Shown here in pieces: positions 1 through 9,070 of a stretch of 64,000 bases of DNA. The position numbers and the translations under genes were made by a program. The first letter of the stretch is position 1. Each line of letters starts with the position of its first letter. Source of the stretch: Breviolum minutum Mf 1.05b.01 (Eukaryota; Sar; Dinophyceae; Suessiales; Symbiodiniaceae). The notes below the pieces were generated by a model, which had not been told where the DNA came from, searched no databases, and saw nothing but the letters and a program-made list of their open reading frames with translations. The stretch is from contig DF239124.1 in NCBI GenBank assembly GCA_000507305.1, positions 262,883-326,882 on the forward strand, in the 5' to 3' direction.

Positions 1-613
1 AATGCAGTAAGATCAGTTTGCAGCAGGTGTCATAGACACTGTTGGCGAGGTCAACTCTTTGCTTGTCGTAAGAAGACAATCCACTGAGGCCTTCGGGTTC
101 GTCTTCGCTTCTCAGGGGCTTGGGCCCTCCTCCAGGCAGGGGTATCTCCCTTGCTCTTGAGCAAGTTCCGCAAGGTATGCCGAAATGGGCATAACGGCAA
201 AGAGGATTTGATAACCAATCTTTTGCCATCTCCAAGGACCCTTCTTTGGTCAAGTCCAACTTCCTGACTGGTGCTTTCGCTCCAGCCTTGACGATGTGGT
301 CGACTCCAAAAGACGCTTCGCATCCCAGCTTGCGGATTTGCGCAGTAAGTCCAGCAGTCCCTGAGCAAAACTCTATAGTGAAGGGCGTTGCAATCTCGTT
401 ATTGGTGTTGCTTCCAGATTGCGTCACCTCTTGATGTGCTTGATGAATTGTTGGGTCTCCAGCCACTTGTTCTCCAAGAGCGGTTGGGGTCCCGGTTGCA
501 GCTTCATAGTTGGCAGATGTACGAGCTTCGTCGTCAACTGCAAGAACCTTGCATCTAATTTCCTTGGATTGGTCGACTGAAGTCGACTGGCCCCTGGATG
601 GGGGCACTTGTCG
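1..613 (-). pseudogene. Methyltransferase-like domain of the YR element, partial, beyond an in-frame TGA
   Basis: Reading the minus strand directly past the TGA at 616-614, the same frame stays open to the window edge, about 204 codons. A linker of about 80 residues is followed by TIEFCSGTAGLT, which resembles the glycine-rich SAM-binding motif I of C5-cytosine methyltransferases. Further on, HFGIPCGTCSRARE resembles their Pro-Cys motif IV, and then comes a PKPLRSEDEPEGL stretch. I recognise this as a block common in dinoflagellate retroelement ORFs; that is from knowledge of the family, not from a search. No start codon is needed if it is the C-terminal part of the CCCH protein. The copy is probably broken by the TGA, or expressed by readthrough. 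The C-terminal part lies outside the window. Methyltransferase activity is inferred from two motifs only. Confidence 0.6.
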
Positions 614-1858
614 TCACTTGTTCGGGCATGACGAATAGGGGTGCTTTTCATGACACCCCTTCCTTGCACAAACGTGCATTCCCTTCTTGCACTTGCCACC
701 TGCCTCAGCGTCATTGCAACCATCGATGTTGTAGGCAAAGCAGATGCGAGAGCCATCGCCTGTAGCAGATGCACACCCTTTCAGCTGCCATGGAAGCTTG
801 CCACTTCCACTGCCGCTGGACTTGCCTTGCCCTTTCCACTGGCTCTTGTCATTCCACTTCTTGACGTCTCCATGCTTGCGGTAATGGCCACCCCAAGTGT
901 CTTCTTTCTTTGGATTGGGTTGCTTCTCCACCTTGTCTTTCACAGGCAATGGTGTCGGCAGCAAGTAGTAGACAACACTATGGTCCTTCTCCAGCTCCTG
1001 CACGATCCTGTCGAGAGGCCTGGTGCCATCGGCCAATGGACGAATGCCGTCCCTTGACAACTCTTGCATCCTCACAAACGCTTGCCTGTCTGCCCTCAGA
1101 AGTTGGGTCATGCCAGGCTGTTTGAAGCCTGGAGGCGGTTGCTGCCTTGTGAGCTGGAACATGTAGCGGTGCCATTTGTCTGCGACGTCAAAGGTGATGA
1201 GCCCCACTGCATCGAAGGCCAATGCTCTCCTTGTGAGCGCTTCGAAAATATCCATCTCAGTGGAGGTAGGGCATGAGGCGTCCACTGCAGAGTCCTTCAC
1301 TATGATGCCTGTTGCATTGGCGTCCAACTTGAGCTCCTTCAGAGGCTTTGCAGCAGTGATCTCGGCCAGCCTCGTCAAGCACTTTGATGGAGGGACATAC
1401 TTGAGGCTGTCTGATTCCATCATGCCGCTGATGGTGTCATAGACACAATGGGCCACTTCCAGGGGCCCTTCCAAGGCCATTCCCCTCAGACGTAGTCTTT
1501 GGGCTTCGATCCTTGCATTGCGTTCTGCAGCTGGAAGTTTGCGGGCCGATGGATCGCTGTTGGGATCCGACTGAGCCCTCACCAACGATATGACTGCCGT
1601 CTGCGCCTCGAAGATCATGCGCTTGAGTATGGCGATGTCTCCCACCGTCACCATCCTGACAGCTCCTGTGTTGTTCAACAGCTGCTGCACTTCAGCATCT
1701 GTTGCTGGTTGGCCAGGCTGAGAGCATGCGAACGCCAGCTTGCCCAAGTTGTTCACATTGATTGCTACCAAACCATCTATCCAGTCCTGGGCAAGTCCCA
1801 GGTGGGCGGCCTGCTTCCTGAAGGCGGCTTCACTGTCTGTCAGGGAGGTGGATGCCAT
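614..1858 (-). CDS. CCCH zinc-finger, Gag-like ORF of the YR element
   Basis: The open frame starts at 1918, but the second ATG (1858, MASTSLTDSEAAF) looks like the better start because the preceding residues are Phe-rich and unlike the rest. The product has about 414 residues. It has an alpha-helical N-terminal half, a basic Lys/Gly/Ser-rich stretch and a C-terminal Cys/His cluster (CFAYNIDGC, CKKGMHVCARKGCHEKH, SSC) that suits one or two CCCH or knuckle zinc-binding units. This fits a nucleic-acid-binding Gag-like role in a retroelement. It ends in a single TGA, after which the same frame continues into a methyltransferase-like domain, so the intact protein was probably a fusion. It lies 315 bp downstream of the recombinase ORF on the same strand. 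No host function is suggested. Confidence 0.7.
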   Translation of the reverse strand: MASTSLTDSEAAFRKQAAHLGLAQDWIDGLVAINVNNLGKLAFACSQPGQPATDAEVQQLLNNTGAVRMVTVGDIAILKRMIFEAQTAVISLVRAQSDPNSDPSARKLPAAERNARIEAQRLRLRGMALEGPLEVAHCVYDTISGMMESDSLKYVPPSKCLTRLAEITAAKPLKELKLDANATGIIVKDSAVDASCPTSTEMDIFEALTRRALAFDAVGLITFDVADKWHRYMFQLTRQQPPPGFKQPGMTQLLRADRQAFVRMQELSRDGIRPLADGTRPLDRIVQELEKDHSVVYYLLPTPLPVKDKVEKQPNPKKEDTWGGHYRKHGDVKKWNDKSQWKGQGKSSGSGSGKLPWQLKGCASATGDGSRICFAYNIDGCNDAEAGGKCKKGMHVCARKGCHEKHPYSSCPNK

Positions 1859-1918
1859 TTCCGAAGCGCTAAGAAAGAAAGACTTGAAGATGAATCTGAA
1901 ATGACGAACTGAAAACAT

Positions 1919-2173
1919 GTGAACCTAGGGAATCATGTTCATGCGTGATGCGTTGCTGAATGCCATGGATCGTTGTCTGCTTGATCCACAACTTCGGACC
2001 GCGTGTCCAACATGACCTCAAGTCACTAGCACCTCATGTGCTCCTCACACCTCAAGTGCAAATCTCATGGGTCACCTCATGTGAAAAAGACTATTTACCA
2101 AAGACTTCCAACCCTCACGGTTGACTCGACTGTTCATGCAATCGGACATGAACGCAATCTTTTTTAAACTCAC
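1919..2173. other. Spacer between the two ORFs of the YR element
   Basis: This non-coding stretch contains several imperfect copies of an ACCTCATGTG/ACCTCAAGTG motif between about 2010 and 2090, a short local repeat cluster. No terminal repeat could be defined. Confidence 0.4.
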
Positions 2174-4390
2174 TCACTGATCACGCCTACGCTTCTTAGC
2201 GTTCATCAGGGCTACCACAGAGTCGCCATCTCGATCAGCTTCGCTCTTGAAGCAGCGGCTGCACTTCGGCCACTGGAATCTCGAACCATAAGGCAACCTG
2301 ACATAGTTCTTACCGTGCAAGCCACACAAGCTCACTGGTTGTAGGAGCTTGTGCTCTTCTTTGGACCTCAAGTGCAGCATGCGACTTTTCTTGTTTTGCA
2401 AGAGATCTCCTTCCACGGCCATTGGGACATGGTACATCACGTCGTCCGCCTGCGACTCGTGGAACTTCTCCTCGTTGTCATTGCTGTCGGTGCTGTCCAG
2501 CGACTCGACCTCAGAGCTAGCGCTCTCTGCAAACTCTTCTTCTCCATTGGCGCCCTCTTCTTCGGGCATCTCTTCAGGGAAACTTCCAAGGTTCGGGGGC
2601 TCATCTGACCGGTCCGGCTCCTGGAACATCCTGCTTGTGAAGAAGTCCTTGTCAAAGTACGGCGGCAGCTCAGGCACAAGGTCGTCCTCTTGACTGAAAG
2701 TTGGACCTTCTTCAGCAACTGGCAATCGCGAAGCACCATCCAATGCCGATGGCAAAGTCAGCAAGCTCCATTCGGACTCCACCTCCTCCGCTGCAGCTGA
2801 GGAGACTTCTTGAGCTTCGTCTCCTTTCTCCGAGGCCTCTGGTGCTTCCATGGGGCGATCTGCACTCGTCGCCATCTTGTCAGCACTCGCCATCCAACCA
2901 GACCTCGTGCCATCAGGTAGGAACTGGCCGTTCCTTATGTTCAAAAGCATAACACCCAGTTCCCTCAAAGGCTTCGCCAACAGGTCCCTGCTGTAGCAAG
3001 CCAGTGAGTTCTCCTTTGTGGAGTGATGGCCAAGTAGAAGACGACTCGGCTCGTCCATGCCAAACCTCGCCGCCCAAACCAACGTTGTCGCTTTGAGGCT
3101 GTGCGACGTCGTCTCTGCAGTGTCACCCTTCTTGATGCCCATGTAGTCATTCATCATGGAGCTCCCCTCGGCACTGGTCAAGGCTCTCACTGTGAAGGTT
3201 CCGTCTGGTCGAGTAGCCCTACACAAAGGTCCATAAGGTCTTCTCGTCTCAAGCACGCCAACTGCTTCCAGCGCAAGCTTGAAGTTCACACCCCATGGTG
3301 TTGCAGTGATTCCCCAGATGGGAGCCACGAAGGGCATGTAGAGGGTCTTGCGTTCTTCACTGGTCGCAGTTTTGTGGATGCGGCTCCTCCCTTCCACAAA
3401 GCCGAAGGGACCTGAGCTGGTCTCGATGATGTCAAACTCGAAGGTGTCCAAGTTCGCCATGTCACTCCACCGCGACCTGGAGTAAACTGCGAAGAGCAAG
3501 CATCCGATGTAGTACCTGTCCAGGGCATACTTGGCATTCTCCAGCTGGTGTTCCAAGTTCTGAATCTCGACCACCGTCAAAGCCCTTGCTTGATCAACAA
3601 CAGCTTTGGTGGATGCAATTCTACTCACCAGACCGGTCATCAAAGGAGTGATCAAGTTCTCGAGGTTGAACTGCGCGCCCATCACGTACTTGAGGAATTT
3701 GAGGCCATGTTGCAAATTCTTACCAATCAACTTTGACTTCTGCTTCTTCTCAGTCCATCTCACGTATTCCAGTAGATGGAGCTCTTTGATAGGCCACCAT
3801 TGTCCACGGTTGCTCTCAGCCCAGCTGAAGAATAGCTGAAGATCACGTCCCCGCTTCAGGACGGTGTTGGGAGAGCGAACACCACAGGCGTCTCGAATCA
3901 CGACCAAGGCTCCTTCGCGATCTTGTTGAGATAGCCTTTCCTGTACGTGGTAGCCCACCAGTGAGTCAAAGCGGCTACCTTCCAAGATTGCCAACCACGT
4001 AGCCAAAGCACGCGTCCATTGGAGATCCACCTTCTTCTCATAGTCCTGATCGCTCAGCGCTTTCACGTGCTTGGCAAAGATGGGCATGTCAGCGCCTCTA
4101 ACATCTAACTCAGGATCGATTGCCGGTGCAGTTTGTTTCTCTTCATCGAATCCATTCGTAGGTCCTCCAGGCAAAGGGGGCAAAAGATGCATAGCATGCG
4201 AAACCAGGTCATTGCCAGGGTTGAAGATCTCAGCAAAGACACCCTGCTCCCATGGTAAACGGAGCATTCCCATGCCAATAGTCGCCATGCTCTGCTCAAA
4301 CCTGGCCCTTTCAAAGTGAGCTGCCTCCGAAGCAGAAAACTCGAGTCTTTCACCACGAGGGAACTCTTCATCGTCACTGACGTCGGCCAT
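2174..4390 (-). CDS. Tyrosine recombinase of a DIRS/Crypton-like mobile element
   Basis: The frame opens at 4450, but the likely start is the ATG at 4390 (MADVSDDEEFPRGE), giving 738 residues. Residue numbers below count from 4390. The central part carries the tyrosine-recombinase signature: box I arginine in SRSRWSDMANL (about 305-307), box II HSLKATTLVWAARFG (His430), LLGHHST (His455) and the nucleophile in ACYSRDLL (Tyr466). The usual HxxR is HxxK here. An acidic Ser/Glu-rich tail follows, and the C-terminus has CGLH...WPKCSRC, a possible zinc-binding pair. Such recombinases integrate circular DNA in DIRS-like retrotransposons and Cryptons. A CCCH ORF and a methyltransferase-like ORF follow on the same strand; no reverse transcriptase of this element is visible, so the class cannot be settled. 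The frame is intact, suggesting a fairly young copy. Confidence 0.85.
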   Translation of the reverse strand: MADVSDDEEFPRGERLEFSASEAAHFERARFEQSMATIGMGMLRLPWEQGVFAEIFNPGNDLVSHAMHLLPPLPGGPTNGFDEEKQTAPAIDPELDVRGADMPIFAKHVKALSDQDYEKKVDLQWTRALATWLAILEGSRFDSLVGYHVQERLSQQDREGALVVIRDACGVRSPNTVLKRGRDLQLFFSWAESNRGQWWPIKELHLLEYVRWTEKKQKSKLIGKNLQHGLKFLKYVMGAQFNLENLITPLMTGLVSRIASTKAVVDQARALTVVEIQNLEHQLENAKYALDRYYIGCLLFAVYSRSRWSDMANLDTFEFDIIETSSGPFGFVEGRSRIHKTATSEERKTLYMPFVAPIWGITATPWGVNFKLALEAVGVLETRRPYGPLCRATRPDGTFTVRALTSAEGSSMMNDYMGIKKGDTAETTSHSLKATTLVWAARFGMDEPSRLLLGHHSTKENSLACYSRDLLAKPLRELGVMLLNIRNGQFLPDGTRSGWMASADKMATSADRPMEAPEASEKGDEAQEVSSAAAEEVESEWSLLTLPSALDGASRLPVAEEGPTFSQEDDLVPELPPYFDKDFFTSRMFQEPDRSDEPPNLGSFPEEMPEEEGANGEEEFAESASSEVESLDSTDSNDNEEKFHESQADDVMYHVPMAVEGDLLQNKKSRMLHLRSKEEHKLLQPVSLCGLHGKNYVRLPYGSRFQWPKCSRCFKSEADRDGDSVVALMNAKKRRRDQ

Positions 4391-4543
4391 GGCTCCCCAA
4401 TGCCCAAAGAAGCACCGGAAATCAAAAGGGTTACCCACCCACCACACCACTTATCTTGAGATGTAAAAATCAAAACATACAAAATTGCATCAAGCTTCAT
4501 TTCACAACTGCTCATGAAGTTACGTTTCAGAAAATAAAGTGTT

Positions 4544-4739
4544 CGTTGTCTTCGCCTACTTCCATTCGAGACCTGGTGTGAAACATGGCACTTCAAGGCA
4601 GCACAGGATTGCTTTTCATCCAAAGATTTGCAACAATTGCGTGTTGCACGCAGGCAAACAGTGGAACAACATTTGCGGAAAGATTCGAGTTTGCAGATCC
4701 GACAAATTCATCGGCAAGAATTGAAACAGTGGAAATCAA
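4544..4739 (+). pseudogene. LINE C, 5' fragment of the region before its reverse transcriptase
   Basis: Translated in the frame of 4544, this reads into SLQIRQIHRQELKQWKS, which matches SLQIRNLHRREVRAWKTS of LINE A just before that element's WKDLR block. The frame continues exactly at 9071 once LINE A and one copy of the 14-bp duplication are removed. A TAA precedes at about 4535, and the relation to the YR element to the left is unclear. It is an old plus-strand copy, non-functional. Confidence 0.75.
4726..4739. repeat. Target-site duplication of LINE A, left copy
   Basis: ACAGTGGAAATCAA is repeated exactly at 9057-9070 on the other side of LINE A. Removing one copy and the element restores the reading frame of LINE C. 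Confidence 0.85.
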
Positions 4740-4760
4740 GTCAGTCAGTCAGTCAGTCAG
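4740..4760. repeat. Tetranucleotide 3' tail of LINE A
   Basis: Five GTCA units directly abut the target-site duplication. On the minus strand they form the 3' end of LINE A. Several LINE clades end in short tandem repeats instead of poly(A). Confidence 0.7.
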
Positions 4761-4831
4761 GCCTGTACGCCTCGCGGCGAGCCCTTTCAGGGCGCAGGCG
4801 CTAAATTTCATTTTATACACACGTTGCATGC

Positions 4832-5452
4832 TCATTGGCTGCAAAAATCTAAGAAACTATTCAATTGTTGCTTCCACACTACAAAGTCCTGCGCAGTGTC
4901 CTCCCAGCGACCCAATCTTTGGTAGCGACAATACATCTCCAGTTTGCTGTCCCAACGGTGTTTTGGCCGCCCAATCCGCCTTGGCCCCACAGGTTGCCAA
5001 TGTAAAACTCTCTGTATCCAATGATGAATGGGAAATTTGGCAATGTGAGCAGCCAGTTTCCAATACGCACCACAGCAAATTCGAGACCAACTCTGTATTT
5101 TTGCGATGCCAACAAAATGTGTTGCACGCTCGTTCCAAGTGTGCAAAACCTCATGCCATTCAAGTGTCCAGTCAATGTGCGGCGGGGGCCCCACGATGGA
5201 TCGGCAGAATTTACGAAAGTGGAGATCCAAAGTTTGTATATGTTCCTTGTAAATGGTACGATGCCCACCTGCAAAACACGCACCCGATGAAACAACAGCA
5301 TCAAAATACCGAAGACGCTGGGAAATGGGAACCGTCCGGTCTTCCAAAATCCATTTGTTGGCATGATACGCTTTTGCCGCTTGTTGGAGATGGAATTGCA
5401 GGTCCAAAATTTTTGTTCCGATCCGTATGCAGCTAACATGCAACCCAACCAT
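4832..5452 (-). pseudogene. LINE A C-terminal domain, in a frame shifted from the RT
   Basis: This open frame of 206 codons carries the end of the LINE A protein, including PRRIGRPKHRWDSKLEMYCR and a Trp-rich region, typical of the C-terminal domain of dinoflagellate LINEs. It is in a different frame from the RT ORF, so a frameshift lies near 5440. The residues of the RT frame beyond that point are nonsense. Confidence 0.75.
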
Positions 5453-7072
5453 TTCTGCGCGACATTGCCTGGCAGAACCCTCAGTGTTACTCCATGGTCA
5501 ATCGTGATTGTTGAAGGCGGTTGGCTTTGACTTGTCAAAACAACAGTTTTGTCTGCATTCAACAGAAGACCCACCTCCGACAACTCGGCCACCAAGCTGT
5601 CCAACAATTTCCTTACTTCCATGGCTGAGCGTGCGAAAAGCAGGATGTTGTCTGCAAATCGTAGATCAATGAGATGCGGCATGCCATCTGACAAATCAAA
5701 ACCAAGGTCGCCAACTTTCATTCTCCATTTCCGCATGGCAAACTGTAACACGGCACAAAAGAGACTTCTGCTTCGACCTGTCGATCCGATGACCTCTCCA
5801 AATTGCCCATCGTATAATTTCGAAATCATCCAAATCATGTGTTCTGAGATGCCTTGTTCAAGCAAACCTTTCCAAAGTGCTGGCCAATGGACACGGTCAA
5901 ATGCCTTTGACAAATCTAAGCTTACAACCCACACCGGAATACCGACATCCAAAGCTTTGTCCAGAAATACATTTGCGGTCAAAAGATGTTCTTCAATGCG
6001 TTTGCCACGACGAAAGCCATGTTGCTCTTCCGGCTGGTGGTCATCAAGCTGATGTTCGATTCTGTCCAGAACAAGACATGCGAATACTTTGTAAAACAAA
6101 CGGACGTTAGCTATGGGCCTAAAATCAGCAACTTGTTTTGGCCGCATCTTTTTAGGCAACATGTTGAATAAAGTACAAAACCACGACCGGGGCATTGTCC
6201 CATGACAAAGGATATCATTGTACACTGGCAGCAAATGTTCCCAGAATTCTGTTGGAGCATGTTTTAACACCTCCGCTGTCAGACCCACATCATCCCCGCA
6301 CTTACGCAGTTTCAACCTATGTACCGCACGACCCAACTCCGCCAAACCCCACAGTGGTTCAGTCAAAACGTCTGGTGCTTCCAGAGGTTCAATAAGACCG
6401 GCAAACAATGACTCCAACATGGACGCAAAAAGATCCTCATGGGGTTGTACCACAATACGTTGTCCACTAGGACGAGGCAAGAATTTCCGCAAGTCTTTCC
6501 ATCTTGAAGTCGTACCAAGAAATGTTTGAATTTGACTCGTTTTCCAAGCACGTACCTCACGACGATGAAGATTCCGAATCTGCAAACTCCACATTTTTCT
6601 CAAGCGTGGATTTTTTGTCCGTTTCCGCAATGTTCGAAGATGCTTCAGCTGCATGGATGGATGAAAACATATCGTTTGATGATTGTTCCGGCCGTGCTTT
6701 TGAGCGGCCTGAATTAAGATTTGTTCCAATAAGTCAGCAGTAACCCGACTTGAGCTTTGCAACTGTTGTCGGATATGGTTCTGGTAGGGTGTTGGAGCAT
6801 GATCGTGACCCAGCTGTGGCCGCCAGTTCTTAAATGAAATGCGTTTCTTCAATTTTTTCCTCTTCCCCACGCATAATTGTAATATACAATGCACGCATCG
6901 ATGATCTAAACCCACCGGCATGCTATGATCATACTTGCACGTAACCAATGCCAGGTTTCCAGTACTCAAAATATAATCTATTTGGACCAACTGTCCGTCC
7001 ATTGCGCGGCGGCAAGTCCAACTGTCCTCAACACTGACGTGTGGATCCAATCTGCTTTGCACCAGTAATCCA
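5440..7072 (-). pseudogene. LINE A endonuclease C-terminus and reverse transcriptase
   Basis: The open frame starts at 7128, but its first 18 codons come from the inserted element. True LINE A sequence starts at RTGLLVQSRLDPH. The endonuclease end (QIDYIL ... GLDHRCV) is followed by a basic linker, then the RT: RPIANVRLFYK, EEQHGFRRGKRIEEH, motif A SLDLSKAFDRVHW (Asp at ORF residue 405) and motif C at residues 491-494. Motif C reads FADN rather than FADD, so a catalytic aspartate is lost. The usual motif B (a GxxQGxxLSP-type block) is missing: the sequence jumps from GSTGRSRSLF to CAVLQFAM, consistent with a deletion. The enzyme would be inactive. Confidence 0.85.
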
Positions 7073-7077
7073 GTCCG
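7073..7077. repeat. 5-bp target-site duplication of the inner insertion, left copy
   Basis: GTCCG is repeated at 7789-7793. Without the insertion the LINE A endonuclease reads straight through (AHWVARTGLLVQSRL). Confidence 0.8.
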
Positions 7078-7788
7078 TTTTTTTTTTTTTCTCCCGCGCC
7101 TTTTTGACCGCAGAATGTTCAGTAGCAAGGACTGTTTTACTGGTCAGTCTCCAGGCCTTGGGCACGATGCTAGCCATTTATATGCCGGCGGCTCCCGGAT
7201 GTGCAGGGGAGAGGGCCAAGTCCAAGCCGGTCTCCTTAGGAGGGGGCTGGAAGTCTGGTGTAGTGGGGTGGGCTGGTGACCTCAGCGAGGATCTCACTGA
7301 TGGAAGGGGTGTTGCCTTCGAGGTTGTGGCAGCCAGATGGGTCTTGGTCAAGGAGGGATGCTGCAAAGGCATGCATGGCCGCATGCGTGAGCATGGCGCT
7401 CCAGCGGTGGATCAGGGCGTTGGTGAGGGAGTGGCGCAGGAGGGCTGGGGCTTGGCGGGCTTTGGTGTGGGCGAGCAACCTCAGGAAAGTTGCGGCTTCA
7501 TCACTCCAACGTCCTCCAACTTCAATCCCAAAGACAACAAGGCGACATCGCCGATCCCGGAGGAGTTCAGGGTAGGTGCCTTCCTTGTTCCTTCTCGCGT
7601 CCCTTAGAGCTGTGCCTCTGTATTGCCCTCCCCGCATTCGTGGTTGCCCGGCTCGTGTGAGGGGGGAAACCAAGGTTGTGTCAACCGCTAGTTGCGCCCC
7701 TCCCCAGAGTGGGAGGCCGTTGGCGATGACCTCAATTCTCCTGTCATCTTGGGTGTCAACGTGGTCAATGTTGAGGTCAATGATTGTG
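7078..7788 (-). mobile_element. 5'-truncated, poly(A)-tailed copy of retroelement B inside LINE A
   Basis: The insertion is 711 bp. On the minus strand it starts in coding sequence (TIIDLNIDHVDTQDDRRIEV), carries the RIEVIANGLP, CRLVVFGIEVGGRWS and THAAMHAFAASLLD blocks, and ends in a 13-nt A run (T run at 7078-7090). The same protein blocks recur at 10.9-11.9 kb and are common in dinoflagellate genomes, where I know them as the C-terminal part of a retroelement protein. The poly(A) tail, 5' truncation and 5-bp duplication indicate LINE-type (target-primed) retrotransposition. A single long ORF (7236-8219) fuses the LINE A endonuclease with this piece by chance and is not a real gene. Confidence 0.85.
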
Positions 7789-7793
7789 GTCCG
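7789..7793. repeat. 5-bp target-site duplication of the inner insertion, right copy
   Basis: This is an exact copy of 7073-7077. Confidence 0.8.
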
Positions 7794-8219
7794 GGCCACC
7801 CAATGAGCCATCATCCATCCTCGGTCATTTCGCTCTCCAAACCCACACGTTCCAAGGACATCTCTGTCATCTGCTTCCCGGGAATCACCTAACATTGCAT
7901 TGAAGTCACCTCCTACCACTGCTGAGGCACCAACACGTTGGCAATTTGAAAGTAACAACTCCATCAAGTCATACATTTGCTCAACTACATGGTAAGGTTC
8001 CCAGGATGTTGGCATATAACACGAAAAAACTTGAAAAGCCACACTTTCCAAACTGAAATGTAACGAACATAGCCGGTCCGAATATGCATGAAACACCACG
8101 TTTGACATACGTTGGTACAATGACCGCCCAACAAAAATTCCAACACCATGTCGACCAATTGAACCGCCACTTAGGAAAAACCTGTGGCCATTCGCTCTTC
8201 GGTTTTCTGATGCCCACAA
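7794..8219 (-). pseudogene. LINE A apurinic endonuclease domain, N-terminal part
   Basis: This part carries the exonuclease-endonuclease-phosphatase features of LINE endonucleases: GVGIFVGRSL, FQVFSCYMPTSW and VVGGDFNAML, where the GDFN motif holds catalytic Asp/Asn. It ends at the 5-bp duplication and resumes at 7072 after the insertion. A frameshift near 8219 separates it from the RRM-like domain upstream. Confidence 0.8.
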
Positions 8220-8554
8220 TTGTGTTCTCGCATCTTCTGGTTGAACCTTTGCCCTCGAATAAATTTCATAGCATTGACAGCAGTTGTGAATTGCGCAATT
8301 GCGATGGTTGGATTCGGATTCAAAGTGTGGGCGCCTTGAAAACCATCAACATGCATCAACACATCCGACACAAGTTTCTCGGCTTCTTCTCCATCCAGGT
8401 CCTCAAACCCTCCAATCACGACTTCGGATTTATCCACACTTTCTGTCATCGTAGGCGGGGAATTCTCCAGCTGACGCACACGCACTTCCAAAGCTTCACG
8501 TGCCTCCTTTTCCGCAACAAGCTCCGCCTTCACTTTCCTGCATGCCGGAAGCAA
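8171..8554 (-). pseudogene. LINE A coiled coil and RRM-like domain
   Basis: A short charged coiled-coil segment (KEAREALEVRVRQLE) is followed by a beta-alpha-beta pattern with VVIGGF and TIAIAQFTTAVNAMKFI, which resemble RNP2 and RNP1 of an RRM. This is the usual RNA-binding layout of an ORF1-type region. The frame changes near 8219 into the endonuclease and near 8550 from the N-terminal part. Confidence 0.6.
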
Positions 8555-8972
8555 TTTCTTCCCTCATGACCATTCGCAAGGTTGCGATTGTAGCGGCTGA
8601 CATTTCAACCTTCGATATGGCATCTGGAACTTCTGTTGGCAAAACCCGTGGCACAACGTCAACAGATTGTGATTTGCTCCTCGCCTGGGCCTCCTTGTCT
8701 GGTGTGCCTTCTGGCGCTGGGCGTTTCACTGCAGAACCTGAGGTGTCCATGTGTTCAACCCCAACAAATTTCAGAAATCCCTTCTCAAAATCACTGGTCA
8801 AATCCTGCCATCCTGTTTCTTTGTCCTTCGCTTCCGCAACCGTGGTTGCTTTTTTATATTTTTCATAGCGATCCCACGCCTTGGTGCCAGGTGCTTTTGG
8901 ATTCTCCTCTTGGTATGCTATCACGGTCCGTGGGTTCTTCAACGCATCAATTTGTTCCTGTGAAAGCGGCAT
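8555..8972 (-). pseudogene. LINE A N-terminal ORF
   Basis: The ATG at 8972 begins MPLSQEQIDALKNPRTV, followed by PKAPGTKAWDRYEKYK and GWQDLTSDFEKGFLKF. I recognise these as conserved N-terminal blocks of this dinoflagellate LINE family. It ends in a low-complexity tail, and the continuation is in another frame. Function unknown, probably RNA or chaperone binding. Confidence 0.65.
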
Positions 8973-9056
8973 TGCGTTGCGGGCAAACCTCAAGGGAACG
9001 AAGTGAAAACGCAAAAGGCAAGAAACACTTGAGCAAGAAAACTTGAGGCAAGAAAC

Positions 9057-9070
9057 ACAGTGGAAATCAA
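9057..9070. repeat. Target-site duplication of LINE A, right copy
   Basis: This is an exact 14-bp copy of 4726-4739. Confidence 0.85.

Larger units (their letters stand above)
4740..9056 (-). mobile_element. LINE A: nearly full-length, decayed non-LTR retrotransposon
   Basis: This minus-strand element has, in order, a 5' UTR (8973-9056), an N-terminal ORF, a coiled coil plus RRM-like domain, an AP-endonuclease domain (interrupted by a 711-bp insertion), a reverse transcriptase and a C-terminal domain. It ends in a short tetranucleotide tail of GTCA repeats (4740-4760). The perfect 14-bp duplication on both sides marks it as one insertion event into LINE C. At least three frameshifts, a lost RT motif and a mutated catalytic residue show that it is dead. 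Its parts are listed separately. Confidence 0.9.

Noticed and set aside
4585..5436. 283-codon plus-strand ORF
   Set aside because: It crosses the LINE C/LINE A junction and then reads the antisense of the LINE A reverse transcriptase.
7236..8219. 327-codon ORF as one protein
   Set aside because: It is a chance fusion of the LINE A endonuclease and an inserted piece of another element; the junction coincides with the 5-bp target duplication.
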